A program made the position numbers and the translations under genes. A stretch of DNA of 64,000 bases from Mycolicibacterium litorale. GTDB taxonomy: Bacteria; Actinomycetota; Actinomycetes; Mycobacteriales; Mycobacteriaceae. The notes under the pieces were generated by a model. It was not told where the DNA came from. It saw only the letters and a program-made list of their open reading frames with translations, and made no database searches. Positions 1 to 8,354 of this stretch are shown piece after piece; the stretch's first letter is position 1; each line of letters begins with the position of its first letter. The stretch spans positions 1,364,001 through 1,428,000 of the forward strand of contig NZ_AP022586.1 in the NCBI RefSeq assembly GCF_010731695.1. Reading direction: 5' to 3'.

Positions 1-494
1 AGGCGCACCGATCCGCTGAGCCGTGCGTTCAGACGCCGCGCGACCGGCATGAAACCCACGACGATCACGAAGTGCAAGGCGGTCACCAGACACGCCAGCA
101 GCAGTAGCCCTGCGCCGGCGGCCATTCCGATCGCGGCGGATTCCCAGACCGCCGCCGCGGTGGTGAGACCGTGCACCGACCCACGCCGGAAGATGATGAT
201 GCCTGCGCCGAGAAAGCCGATGCCGGTGACGATCTGCGCGGCGACGCGGGACGGATCGACTTCGACCGTCCCGGTCGACAGCACGTCGTGGAAGCCGAAC
301 TTGCTCACCAGCAGAATGAGCGCCGAGGCCGTCCCGACGATCGTCTGTGTGCGCAAACCGGCACTCTTGCCCTGGATTTCGCGTTCGAGCCCGATCAGCG
401 CGGTCAACCCGAACGCGACGAGTAAACCGATGATCTGCCGGGGTTCCTGGCCCGGCCCGCCGAAGAACGGATCCGCCGCCAGCATGAAATCCAT
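1..494 (-). CDS. MgtC/SapB family membrane protein (3' end cut by window edge)
   Basis: The minus strand reads from an ATG at 494 to the window edge, giving about 164 residues of a hydrophobic protein. The N-terminal part contains GLERE followed by a helix. A conserved GIGFLGAG segment comes next, then a Gly/Ala-rich helix and the start of a cytoplasmic tail. This order of Arg/Glu-containing loop and glycine-rich helices is characteristic of the MgtC/SapB family, inner-membrane proteins linked to growth at low magnesium and survival in macrophages. The C-terminus is outside the window, so I cannot tell whether an ACT-like regulatory tail is present. A plus-strand reading frame over the same bases is its shadow. 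Family assignment is fairly sure; the physiological role is inferred. Confidence 0.8.
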   Translation of the reverse strand, partial: MDFMLAADPFFGGPGQEPRQIIGLLVAFGLTALIGLEREIQGKSAGLRTQTIVGTASALILLVSKFGFHDVLSTGTVEVDPSRVAAQIVTGIGFLGAGIIIFRRGSVHGLTTAAAVWESAAIGMAAGAGLLLLACLVTALHFVIVVGFMPVARRLNARLSGSVR

Positions 495-609
495 AGCCGA
501 CCGTAACCGGGCGCCGCGGTCGACGAGAGGTGGCGCGCAGGGCCGGCCGGAATCACGATGAGCGAAAAGGTGGGCCGCGCAACCGGCGTGCGGCACAGTC
601 GGTGTCGAC

Positions 610-683
610 GCGGGTGTGGCTGAGTGGCTAGGCACCGGCCTGCAAAGCCGTTTACACGGGTTCGAATCCCGTCATCCGCTCCA
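610..683 (+). tRNA. tRNA-Cys (anticodon GCA)
   Basis: A complete cloverleaf is visible. The acceptor stem GCGGGTG (610-616) pairs with CATCCGC (673-679) with one G-U pair. The anticodon loop CTGCAAA gives anticodon GCA. The T arm is CGGG-TTCGAAT-CCCG, the discriminator is T680 and CCA is encoded at 681-683. It stands alone between convergent-side neighbours on the minus strand. Confidence 0.95.
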
Positions 684-706
684 GCGCCCCACACGGGGCG
701 AGGCCG

Positions 707-2251
707 TCATGGCTGTGATCTGGTGATCTGCGCCATGCTGAACTGCCACCGCTCGACCAGCCGGAACCCCCTGGTGCTCGCCACCCGGTAGGCCGCCGTG
801 CTGCCGAGCCGGGGACCGGGGGCGAGCGCCTCGCCACGCTGATGCGGGGGGAGGGTCGCATCGCGCTCGGAGATCGTCCACAGCGACGGGCAGTCACCGA
901 GATGTTCACCCCACGCGGCGATGGTCGCGTGCGCGTCCCACAGTGAGTCAAGCTCCGTCGCGCTGAAGAGCAGACCGGGGTCCTGCAACTTGCTGAAAGC
1001 GGCGGGTCGCGCCGCCTTCAGGGGGCCGATGAGCTTCCACGACGACGCCACGTCGAAAGCCAGGCAGTCGCCGGGCCGGGCGTGATGGGCGATGACGTCC
1101 GCCACCTGGCTGTAGTCCATGCGCTCCTTGGCGAACGGGGCACGCTGCATCACGTAGTTGAACGCGCCGGTGACCGCGAACAGCGCCACCAGACACACGA
1201 TGCGGCGCCGCGACCGGGCGACGACGACGATGCACAACCCGATCAGCAGCGCGAGCGCGGGCGCGGTGAACGAGAGATACCGGGGTTGATAGATGGGTTG
1301 GCGGACAACCGAATACGCCAGCAGCGCCACGGTCGGGAAGACGATCCACACCACGGCCGTCACGGCCAGTGGCCAGTCGCGTGCCGCCGCGGCGTCGTCG
1401 TGTCGCCACCGACGTGCGGCCAGGACCGCCACGACCACGGTGAGGAGCGCGAACAGGAAGGCGTAGACGTGCGGGAAGTACTGTTCGACCGCCAGTTCCC
1501 CGAGTGTTCGGGTGCCGAGCGGGGGGATCCAGTCCACCTGTGAACTCTGCGATCGCGTGTAGATGACGAACGGCGCCATCAGCGCGGAGGTGACGGCCGA
1601 GGTGATCGCCCACGAGGTCAGCGCTCGGCGCGACGGCGACAGTGTGAGCGCTGCGGCGGCGAGCGGACCAATCATCAGGATGCAGAACACGTTCAGGGCG
1701 GTCGCCATTGCCAGGCACAGCGAGTAGGTCAGCCACAGCCACCGCTGATCACGGCGAAGCGCGGTGACACCGACCACCAGGAGCCACACGGCGGCGGCCA
1801 TGGTGAATGCGTACGACCGTGCCTCGATTCCCGCTGCCGTCACCCGGGGGAGAACAGCAAACATCACGCCGGCGGTCAGTGCGACCGTTCGGGTGGACAT
1901 CTGCTTGGCCAGTGCGACGACGCCGGCAGCCGCCACGCCCACCGCCAGTGCACTCGGCAAGCGCGACCAGAACTCGGACTCGGGAAAGACGGCGAACCAC
2001 CCGTGCATCAGGAGGTAGTAGAGCCCGTGCACAGCGTCGATGTTGCGGGTCAGCTCCCAGAGTTCTGGCAACGATCGCGTACTACCCGAAATGGTTGCTG
2101 CTTCGTCGGCCCAGAACGAGGGGCGGCCCGACCCTGCGGCGCTGAGCGCGACCGCGAGTATCGCTATAACCACAGCATCTGACCGGTGCGACGGCCCCAC
2201 GGTCCGATCGGATACGCCAGTGGTCTGGCTTCGGTTCAGTACAACGCTCAA
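707..2251 (-). CDS. Polytopic GT-C type glycosyltransferase (GT39/mannosyltransferase-like)
   Basis: This is a 514-residue membrane protein with about ten hydrophobic segments. The first periplasmic loop carries FWADEAAT, an acidic motif placed as in GT-C enzymes that transfer sugars from polyprenyl-phosphate donors on the outer face of the membrane. HGLYYLLMHGW follows, as in bacterial GT39/ArnT-like proteins. The C-terminal 130 residues form a soluble domain. The start is a TTG at 2251 preceded by a run of six G about 8 bases upstream; no ATG is nearby. It may glycosylate a cell-wall lipid or a secreted protein, and the divergent gene next door encodes a secreted Pro-rich protein, but no substrate can be read from the sequence. 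I do not recognise a named mycobacterial orthologue. Confidence 0.72.
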   Translation of the reverse strand: MSVVLNRSQTTGVSDRTVGPSHRSDAVVIAILAVALSAAGSGRPSFWADEAATISGSTRSLPELWELTRNIDAVHGLYYLLMHGWFAVFPESEFWSRLPSALAVGVAAAGVVALAKQMSTRTVALTAGVMFAVLPRVTAAGIEARSYAFTMAAAVWLLVVGVTALRRDQRWLWLTYSLCLAMATALNVFCILMIGPLAAAALTLSPSRRALTSWAITSAVTSALMAPFVIYTRSQSSQVDWIPPLGTRTLGELAVEQYFPHVYAFLFALLTVVVAVLAARRWRHDDAAAARDWPLAVTAVVWIVFPTVALLAYSVVRQPIYQPRYLSFTAPALALLIGLCIVVVARSRRRIVCLVALFAVTGAFNYVMQRAPFAKERMDYSQVADVIAHHARPGDCLAFDVASSWKLIGPLKAARPAAFSKLQDPGLLFSATELDSLWDAHATIAAWGEHLGDCPSLWTISERDATLPPHQRGEALAPGPRLGSTAAYRVASTRGFRLVERWQFSMAQITRSQP

Positions 2252-2578
2252 GTCGTCAGCCCCCCAACGATTAGCTGGACACTATAAGCCAGCGACCCGT
2301 TCCGCTCGCGAAACGGCGTATCCGTCCCAACTGGAGGCGGGATCACGGCGTGTCAAGGCCTACAGCGGCTGAGGCCGCGCGTCATCGCGGCGATTCCGTT
2401 GCTTGTGCGAAGTAAACGGCGTGCCTACCTGCAGCGACCGCGCCCGGTCACCGAAGGACTTCTCATTCGCAACAGTTCGATAAACGCCAGAATTGTCGCG
2501 CCGGCCAATTCGCCGACCCGGCATACGTTCCCCCACGACGCACAGCGTCACCGGAAGCGCACAGAGAACTGAGGGAAC
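2252..2578. other. Divergent intergenic region, 327 bp
   Basis: This stretch separates the leftward glycosyltransferase from the rightward Pro/Ala-rich protein gene. It is visibly less GC-rich than its surroundings in places and should carry both promoters. I see no RNA gene or repeat. A ribosome site (GAGGGA) lies just before the ATG at 2579. The short reading frames crossing the region have no recognisable features. Confidence 0.5.
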
Positions 2579-5293
2579 ATGTCGCGGACCACGAATCGAT
2601 TGGGCGTCACCGCCCTGGCCACCGCAGGGGCCTGCTGGATCGTTCAGCTGTTCAACCCTGCGACGGCGATCGCTGACCCAGGGACCGCGAGTCCCGGCGT
2701 TCCGTGCGTCAACATCATGCAGCAACTGCTCACCGTCCCTGGTCGGTTGCCGCAGACACTGCCGGGAGCCAGCAGCGCCCTGACGAACACGACACCGCCG
2801 GCGGGTGGTCTGCCCCCGGCCGGCGCGACGAACGGCATCGCCAGCGCGACGCCGCCGTCGGTGGGAATTCCGCCGGCCGGGTCGCTCAACGGCATCGCGA
2901 CCTCGACGCCGCCGTCGGTGGGGATTCCGCCCGCCGGGTCGTTGAACGGCACTGCGTCCGCGACGCCGCCGCGTCCGCCTGTTCCGCCGGCGGCCCGAGT
3001 CGACACGGCCAGCGGTGTCACGCCGCCGGTCCCGGGTGCGCCGGGTGTGCCGACGGCGACGACCGGTGCCGGGGCGACCCCGCCCGTGCCGGGTACGCCG
3101 GCTGTCCCGGCCGGCGGTGCGGGCGGGGGAGCGCTTCCGCCTGCTCCGGCGGCGCCGGTTGTTCCGGCGGGCGGTTCGGGTGGCGCCGGTGCGCCTGCCG
3201 CTCCGCCTGCTGCGCCCGCAGGTGTGGTTTCACCCGCCTCAGGCGTGGCGCCGGGCGCTCCGGTCGGCCCGCCCGCCGGTGTGGTTTCGCCGGCCTCGGG
3301 TGTGGCACCGGGCGCTCCGGCCGCGGGTCCGGGCGGCGCAGGCGCACCGGCTGCTCCGCCGGCCGTGCCCGCGGGTGTCGTCGAGCCCGCCGCCGGCGCC
3401 GCCCCGCCTGCTCCTCCGGCTCCGCCGGCTGGTGTGGTTGAGCCGGCTTCGGGGGTGGCGCCTCCGGCGCCGCCGGCTCCGGGTGGTCCGGCTGGTGGTT
3501 CGGGTGGCGGGGTGACGCCTCCGGCTCCTCCGGCTCCGCCGGCTGGTGTGGTTGAGCCGGCTTCGGGGGTGGCGCCTCCGGCTCCTCCGGCTCCGGGTGG
3601 TCCGGCTGGTGGTTCGGGTGGCGCGGTGACGCCGCCGGCTCCTCCGGCTCCGCCGGCTGGTGTGGTTGAGCCGGCTTCGGGGGTGGCGCCTCCGGCTCCT
3701 CCGGCTCCGGGTGGTCCGGCGGGTGGTTCGGGTGGCGCGGTGACTCCGCCTGCCCCTCCGGCTCCTGGTGGACCGAGCATCTCCTCGGTCGAGAACGCGA
3801 CACCGCCGGCCCCGCCCGCTCCTCCTGCAGCGACCGTGGATTCAGCGAGCGGGGTGACACCTCCTGCTCCTCCGGCTCCCGGCGGACCGAGCATCTCCTC
3901 GGTCGAGAACGCGACACCGCCGGCCCCGCCCGCGCCCGGCGGACCTGCCATCAGCTCCGTCGAGAACGTGACGCCCCCGGCCCCGCCGGCACCCGGCGGT
4001 GGGTCGTCGAGCACGGTCGAGACCTTCTCGCCGCCTGCTCCGCCAGCACCTGTAACCCCTGCGGCGAACTCCGTGGAGAACGTGACGCCTCCGGCGCCTC
4101 CGGCTCCGGGTGGTGGGTCGTCGCGCACGGTCGAGACCTTCTCGCCGCCCGCTCCGCCGGCACCGGCGACTCCGGCCGCAAGCTCGGTGGAAAACGTTGT
4201 GCCGCCGGCTCCTCCGGCTCCGCCTGCTGCGGTGGTTGAGCCTGCTGGTGCGGTGGCGCCGCCGGCTCCTCCGGCTCCGCCTGCTGCGGTGGTTGAGCCT
4301 GCTGGTGCGGTGGCGCCGCCGGCTCCTCCGGCTCCGCCTGCTGCGGTGGTTGAGCCTGCTGGTGCGGTGGCGCCGCCGGCTCCTCCGGCTCCGCCTGCTG
4401 CGGTGGTTGAGCCTGCTGCGGGTGTGGTGCCGCCGGCTCCTCCGGCTCCGCCTGCTGCGGTGGTTGAGCCTGCTGCGGGTGTGGTGCCGCCGGCTCCTCC
4501 GGCTCCGCCTGCTGCGGTGGTTGAGCCTGCTGCAGGCGTGGCGCCGCCGGCGCCCGGAGCTCCCGGCGTCCCCGGTGGTGGCGCAGGGGGAGCGGCGACT
4601 CCTCCGGCGCCGCCTGCCCCGCCTGCTGCTGCGGTGCAGCCCGCCGCCGGTGTCGCGCCTCCGGCGCCGCCTGCCCCGCCTGCTGCCGCGGTGCAGCCGG
4701 CCGCCGCGGTTGCGCCTCCCGCTCCGCCCGCGCCTCCCGCCGCAGTTGTGCAGCCGGCCGCGGCAGTGGCTCCGCCTGCGCCTCCGGCCCCTCCGGTTCC
4801 GGTGGCCGCCTCGGTGCCTGTCGTCACGCCGCCTGCGCCTCCGGCGCCTCCGGCCGGTGGTTCCGGTGCGGTGAACGTCGTGACACCGCCTGCGCCGCCC
4901 GCGCCGCCGGCCAGCGGGTCGACGGCGGTCAACATCCCGACGCCTCCCTACCCGGGAGCCCCCGGTGCCTCGACCAGCGGTGCCAGCGGCACTCCGGGTG
5001 GGGTGCTCCCGCCGCTCGAGGGTGCGGCAGCGGTGTTCGACCGGCTGCTGCCGGGAGCTCCCACCCCGGGCGCTCCGGGTGCGCTGGCCAACGGCCCGTG
5101 GGATTTCATCCCGACGATCACGGTGCCGCAGATCCCGGGTCTGCCGGTTCCGCTGCCCACCGAGATCAAGCCGCCCAGCGACGGCATCTGCGCCGGCACC
5201 GGCGGTCTGTGGTCGGCAAGCGCCACCCCCGGCGTCACCCCGGCGCGGGGGCCGGCCACCAGTCCGGTGACCGACCGTCGCGACGGCTGGTGA
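2579..5293 (+). CDS. Secreted Pro/Ala-rich repeat protein
   Basis: This 904-residue protein begins with an export signal: Arg near the start, a hydrophobic core at about 9-28 and a likely AIA-D cleavage near residue 32. A short Cys-containing segment follows, and then almost the whole chain is low-complexity PPAPPAP, VEPASG, SVEN and GGS blocks arranged in tandem. The last 100 residues (after LPPLEG) are less repetitive, with FIPTITVPQIPGLPVPLP and a single Cys pair partner region. The architecture resembles extracellular or cell-wall Pro-rich proteins of mycobacteria, but I do not recognise a named orthologue such as Apa. It could be a flexible wall-spanning spacer or an adhesin. The next gene is convergent, with a strong hairpin between. 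The opposite strand is open for over 750 codons only because of the repeat's codon pattern. Confidence 0.8.
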   Translation: MSRTTNRLGVTALATAGACWIVQLFNPATAIADPGTASPGVPCVNIMQQLLTVPGRLPQTLPGASSALTNTTPPAGGLPPAGATNGIASATPPSVGIPPAGSLNGIATSTPPSVGIPPAGSLNGTASATPPRPPVPPAARVDTASGVTPPVPGAPGVPTATTGAGATPPVPGTPAVPAGGAGGGALPPAPAAPVVPAGGSGGAGAPAAPPAAPAGVVSPASGVAPGAPVGPPAGVVSPASGVAPGAPAAGPGGAGAPAAPPAVPAGVVEPAAGAAPPAPPAPPAGVVEPASGVAPPAPPAPGGPAGGSGGGVTPPAPPAPPAGVVEPASGVAPPAPPAPGGPAGGSGGAVTPPAPPAPPAGVVEPASGVAPPAPPAPGGPAGGSGGAVTPPAPPAPGGPSISSVENATPPAPPAPPAATVDSASGVTPPAPPAPGGPSISSVENATPPAPPAPGGPAISSVENVTPPAPPAPGGGSSSTVETFSPPAPPAPVTPAANSVENVTPPAPPAPGGGSSRTVETFSPPAPPAPATPAASSVENVVPPAPPAPPAAVVEPAGAVAPPAPPAPPAAVVEPAGAVAPPAPPAPPAAVVEPAGAVAPPAPPAPPAAVVEPAAGVVPPAPPAPPAAVVEPAAGVVPPAPPAPPAAVVEPAAGVAPPAPGAPGVPGGGAGGAATPPAPPAPPAAAVQPAAGVAPPAPPAPPAAAVQPAAAVAPPAPPAPPAAVVQPAAAVAPPAPPAPPVPVAASVPVVTPPAPPAPPAGGSGAVNVVTPPAPPAPPASGSTAVNIPTPPYPGAPGASTSGASGTPGGVLPPLEGAAAVFDRLLPGAPTPGAPGALANGPWDFIPTITVPQIPGLPVPLPTEIKPPSDGICAGTGGLWSASATPGVTPARGPATSPVTDRRDGW
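3431..3772 (+). repeat. 114-bp tandem repeat, three copies, in the Pro/Ala-rich gene
   Basis: A 38-residue unit beginning GVVEPASGVAPPAPPAP recurs with copies starting near 3431, 3545 and 3659. Differences between copies are few and mostly synonymous or G/A exchanges. The unit keeps the reading frame, so copy-number change would alter length but not frame. Confidence 0.85.
4198..4541 (+). repeat. 57-bp tandem repeat, six copies, in the Pro/Ala-rich gene
   Basis: A 19-residue unit of the type VAPPAPPAPPAAVVEPAGA is repeated six times. The first copies end AGA and the later ones AAG, with near-identical DNA. The high DNA identity suggests recent expansion by slippage or unequal exchange. The 57-bp period is a multiple of three. 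Confidence 0.88.
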
Positions 5294-5319
5294 CCTGCCC
5301 CTAGGCAGACAGGGCGATC

Positions 5320-5345
5320 GGGCCCGGCGTGGTCACGCCGGGCCC
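5320..5345. terminator. Bidirectional hairpin terminator candidate
   Basis: GGGCCCGGCGTG (5320-5331) and CACGCCGGGCCC (5334-5345) form a perfect inverted repeat. In practice this is an 11-bp stem with a GGTC loop. It lies between the convergent Pro/Ala-rich gene and the sensor kinase gene. There is no U-tract, which is usual for mycobacterial terminators. A weaker hairpin CTGCC-CCTA-GGCAG precedes it at about 5295-5308. Confidence 0.7.
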
Positions 5346-5352
5346 GTCGCCG

Positions 5353-6684
5353 TCAGCGGGTCGCCGGGAGGCGGAGCAGAAGTCGCGCGCCGCCCATCGG
5401 ACTTGTCTCCAATGATGCTGTGCCGCCGTGTAATTCGGCCTGTTGCGCGACGAGCGCCAACCCCAGCCCGGAACCGGATCGCGACGCGGTCGAGCCGCGC
5501 GAGAAGCGCTCGAAAACCAGCGTGCGTTCCTGTTCGGGCACGCCGCTGCCGTTGTCGTCGACGGCGATCTCGACGTCGTCACCGGAGCGGATCGCGCTCA
5601 ACCGGACCTGGGTGGCGTCGCCGTGCTTGACGGCATTGGCGATCGCGTTGTCGATCACCAGGCGCAGGCCCGCGGGCAGGCCCAGTATCCGCACCGGCGC
5701 CGACGGCACCAGCGAGACGTCCAGACCCGGGTAGCTGCGCAGCGCATCGTGCGCCGCGCGGTCCAGTAGTTCGGTGATGTCGACCGGCACGTGATCCTCG
5801 GCCGTGGTCAGTTCGCCCTGGGCCAGCCGTTCGAGCGCGGTGAGCGTCGCCTCGATCCGGGTCTGCGTCCGCACCACGTCGCCGATCACTTCTTTGCGTT
5901 GTTCGTCGGTCATGTCGAGCGTCGACAGCACTTCGAGATTGGTGCGCATCGCCGTCAGTGGCGTCCGCAGCTCGTGCGATGCGACCGCGGCGAAGTCGCG
6001 GGCGGATTCCAGCGCCGCCTTCGTCCGCTGCTGCTCCTCGCCGATACGTGCCAGCATCCCCTCGACGGCCTCGGCGATCTCCGCGGCCTCCCACACGCCG
6101 CCGACCTGGACCTCGTCGGGTTTCGACTGCGCGTTGATGGCCCGGGCCTGCTGGGCCAACAACCGGAACGGGTTGATCATGATCAGCCACATCACCCAGC
6201 CGACGACCACGGTGCCGGCGATGACCCCGCCGCAGATCAGCACCACCCGCAGATGCAGCTGGTCGATGCGGCGCTGCGTCTCCGCCAGCGGTGCGCCCAG
6301 CGCGATGGTCGCGGGTCCGGCGGCGAATGTGCGCACCCGGTACTCGACACCGTCGATCGTCGTGTTCGCGTAACCGATGTCGAGTTTCGGCAGCACGATG
6401 TCCTCGGGCACCGAGACCGTCACCCCGCCGATCCGCGCGGTCCGCACCAGCGTGCGGTCGGGCAGCGGGTCGGTCGTCGACTCGCTGGGGTTCGCCGCGT
6501 TCAGCAGGGCGCCGAAATCGCCGAGACTCGTCACCGAGTCCAGCTCCCGATCCAGTTGGCTGTACTGGTCGTTCGTCACGCCGATCCACACCCAGGTGCC
6601 CAGCGTCAGCACCAGTACGACCACCGACAGCGCGGCGACGATCACGATGGTGCGCAACGACACGATCGGCATCGGCATCGGCAT
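5353..6684 (-). CDS. PrrB-like sensor histidine kinase, no adjacent response regulator
   Basis: The protein is 443 residues long with a full two-component sensor layout. TM1 is at about 8-34, an extracellular domain runs from about 36 to 142, TM2 is at about 144-168 and a HAMP linker follows. The phospho-acceptor is His237 in SHELRTPLTAMRTNLEVL, the N box is DNAIANAVKHG near 345-355, and the G boxes are DDNGSGVP and GSGLGLAL. It matches remembered M. tuberculosis PrrB along its length, including GVEYRVRT, DFAAVASHELRTPL and DHVPVDITELLDRAAHDA. PrrA normally sits directly upstream of prrB. Here the upstream neighbour is a divergent thioesterase, so the kinase is orphaned and is probably a paralogue. 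The ATG at 6684 is one of three ATGs in a 6-bp repeat. Confidence 0.85.
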   Translation of the reverse strand: MPMPMPIVSLRTIVIVAALSVVVLVLTLGTWVWIGVTNDQYSQLDRELDSVTSLGDFGALLNAANPSESTTDPLPDRTLVRTARIGGVTVSVPEDIVLPKLDIGYANTTIDGVEYRVRTFAAGPATIALGAPLAETQRRIDQLHLRVVLICGGVIAGTVVVGWVMWLIMINPFRLLAQQARAINAQSKPDEVQVGGVWEAAEIAEAVEGMLARIGEEQQRTKAALESARDFAAVASHELRTPLTAMRTNLEVLSTLDMTDEQRKEVIGDVVRTQTRIEATLTALERLAQGELTTAEDHVPVDITELLDRAAHDALRSYPGLDVSLVPSAPVRILGLPAGLRLVIDNAIANAVKHGDATQVRLSAIRSGDDVEIAVDDNGSGVPEQERTLVFERFSRGSTASRSGSGLGLALVAQQAELHGGTASLETSPMGGARLLLRLPATR

Positions 6685-6829
6685 GAAGCGCCTCAGCCGT
6701 TCTTCGACGCGCACTATCGGCCCGGCTGCACGACGCCCGGCGGGCGGGGAGATGTCGCAGCGCTGTCCACGGCACTCATCTTGCCTGACCGGTTCGTCCC
6801 ACTGCGGCGGCGTCCGGCATGATGCCCCG

Positions 6830-7687
6830 GTGCTAGGGCGAACTCTCGCGGACATCCTGACGACCCTCGACGTCGCACAGGTCGGTGACGACGAATTCGT
6901 CGCGACGCAGATGGACAATCCCGTGCACCACATCGTCGGCGGGCACATCGCGGCACAGGCGCTCATGTCGGCGAGCCGGACCGTGGCGGCCGACCGCAGC
7001 CCGCACAGCATGCACGTCTACCTGTTGCGTGCCGGTGACGCCCGGCGCCCAGTGCACTTCGAGATCACACGACTGCGCGACGGCGGTGTGCTTTCCTCGC
7101 GGCGGGTGCTCGCCCGCCAAGACGACCAGGTCCTCCTCGAAGCGCTCGCGTCGTTCACCGCCCCGATCGACAGCTTCGAACACCAGCAACCGATCCCGGA
7201 CGTGCCTGCCCCGGAGTCGCTGCCGCCGGTGCAGGAGCAGTTGAGCGATTACGCGGGCGAACACCACGGACACTGGGTGCGCAAGCAACCGATCGACGTG
7301 CGTTACGTCGACCCGCCGGCCAGGCTGGCGCTCGATCTGCCCGACCCGTCGCCGCGCATCAGGTCGTGGTGGCGGCCGGCCGGACCGGTCCCCGCCGACC
7401 CCATCCTCAACAGCTGCCTGCTGACCTACGTGTCGGGCACCGCGCTGCTGGAGACCGCGATGGTGATGCGACGGACGACACCTGTCACCTCGTTCTCCGC
7501 GCTCATCGACCACGCCGTGTGGTTCCACCGGCCGGCCACCCTGACCGACTGGGTGCTCACCGACGCCGTCGCGCCCAGCGGTGTGCACGGGCGGGGACTG
7601 GCCACCGCCACGATGTACAACCGCAGCGGCGCGCTGGTCTGCACCGCGACCCAGGAGATCTACTTCGGCCGCGACCGCCGGGAATGA
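6830..7687 (+). CDS. TesB-family acyl-CoA thioesterase
   Basis: This is a 285-residue double-hotdog protein of the TesB (thioesterase II) family, which hydrolyses acyl-CoA to free fatty acid and CoA. The first hotdog has GGHIAAQALMSASRTV and the second has LIDHAVWFHRPATLTDWVL. The second matches the conserved DHxxWFHRP segment of TesB proteins, including the active-site Asp. Length is typical (280-290). Translation most likely starts at the GTG at 6830, 145 bp from the divergent kinase gene. A longer frame runs upstream but lacks conserved sequence. Two TesB paralogues exist in M. tuberculosis and I cannot say which one this corresponds to, so no symbol is given. It is convergent with udgX, with only 7 bp between stop codons. 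Confidence 0.85.
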   Translation: MLGRTLADILTTLDVAQVGDDEFVATQMDNPVHHIVGGHIAAQALMSASRTVAADRSPHSMHVYLLRAGDARRPVHFEITRLRDGGVLSSRRVLARQDDQVLLEALASFTAPIDSFEHQQPIPDVPAPESLPPVQEQLSDYAGEHHGHWVRKQPIDVRYVDPPARLALDLPDPSPRIRSWWRPAGPVPADPILNSCLLTYVSGTALLETAMVMRRTTPVTSFSALIDHAVWFHRPATLTDWVLTDAVAPSGVHGRGLATATMYNRSGALVCTATQEIYFGRDRRE

Positions 7688-7694
7688 GGTCCTG

Positions 7695-8354
7695 TCACCG
7701 ACCGTGACCCCGCATGAGTCCGGCGACGACGCGCAGATCGTCGGTCAGGGCCTCGAACGCCTGCTCGCGGTTCTCCGGCGGTCCCCGCAGCACCGACGAC
7801 GGGTGCACCGTCGCCACCACCTGCGGGTCGATCGCGAATTCTCCGGCCGGCAGACCCAGCACCTCACCCCGGTGCTCCGTCAGCCGGAAGTCGTTGCCCA
7901 GCAATGCTTTCGCCGCAGTCGCACCGAGCAGCACCACGACGTCGGGGCGCACCGCATCGAGTTCGGCGAGCAGCCAGGGTCGGCACGCCACCACCTCGGT
8001 CCGGCTCGGCGTCTTGTGGATGCGCCGCTTGCCGCGTTCGGGCAGGGTGAACTTGAAGTGCTTGACGGCGTTGGTGACGTACACGCTGTCCCGGTCGATA
8101 CCCGCGGCGACGAGCGCTTTGTCGAGCAGTTTGCCTGCCGGGCCGACGAACGGGGCGCCTGCTCTGTCCTCCTGGTCGCCCGGTTGCTCGCCGATGAGCA
8201 TGACGGTCGCGGTGGCGCTGCCCTGACCGAACACGCTCTGCGTCGCATCGAGGTAGAGATCACACCCCTTGCATCCCTGTGCCGCATCCGCGAGCACCGA
8301 CAGGTCGTCGGTGTCGGGAACGAACTCCTCTGCGCCGGGCACTTTCGTCGGCAT
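7695..8354 (-). CDS. udgX: UdgX-type uracil-DNA glycosylase (covalent uracil-DNA crosslinker)
   Basis: The 219-residue protein is of the family 4/5 uracil-DNA glycosylase superfamily. Motif A is GEQPG at 55-59. The UdgX-specific loop KRRIH is at 109-113, with His113 corresponding to the His109 of M. smegmatis UdgX that becomes covalently joined to the abasic deoxyribose. HPSS is at about 174-177. CKGC (28-31) and Cys124 are the visible iron-sulfur ligands; there is no fourth Cys, so another residue must complete the cluster. UdgX is a known M. smegmatis enzyme. The loop with His separates it from ordinary family 4 enzymes. The ATG at 8354 lacks a clear ribosome site. The divergent neighbour is the universal stress protein gene, about 300 bp away. 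Confidence 0.92.
   Translation of the reverse strand: MPTKVPGAEEFVPDTDDLSVLADAAQGCKGCDLYLDATQSVFGQGSATATVMLIGEQPGDQEDRAGAPFVGPAGKLLDKALVAAGIDRDSVYVTNAVKHFKFTLPERGKRRIHKTPSRTEVVACRPWLLAELDAVRPDVVVLLGATAAKALLGNDFRLTEHRGEVLGLPAGEFAIDPQVVATVHPSSVLRGPPENREQAFEALTDDLRVVAGLMRGHGR

Noticed and set aside
4198..4541. Regular short repeats as a CRISPR array
   Set aside because: The units are directly tandem with no unique spacers and encode an in-frame peptide repeat.
2644..4935. Minus-strand 763-codon Gly-rich open frame with GGAGGAGG repeats resembling a PE_PGRS protein
   Set aside because: It is the exact antisense of the Pro/Ala repeat gene. The Pro-Ala codons CCG-GCT/GCC read as Gly-Ala-rich on the other strand. 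It has no PE domain, and the plus strand has the signal peptide and ribosome site.
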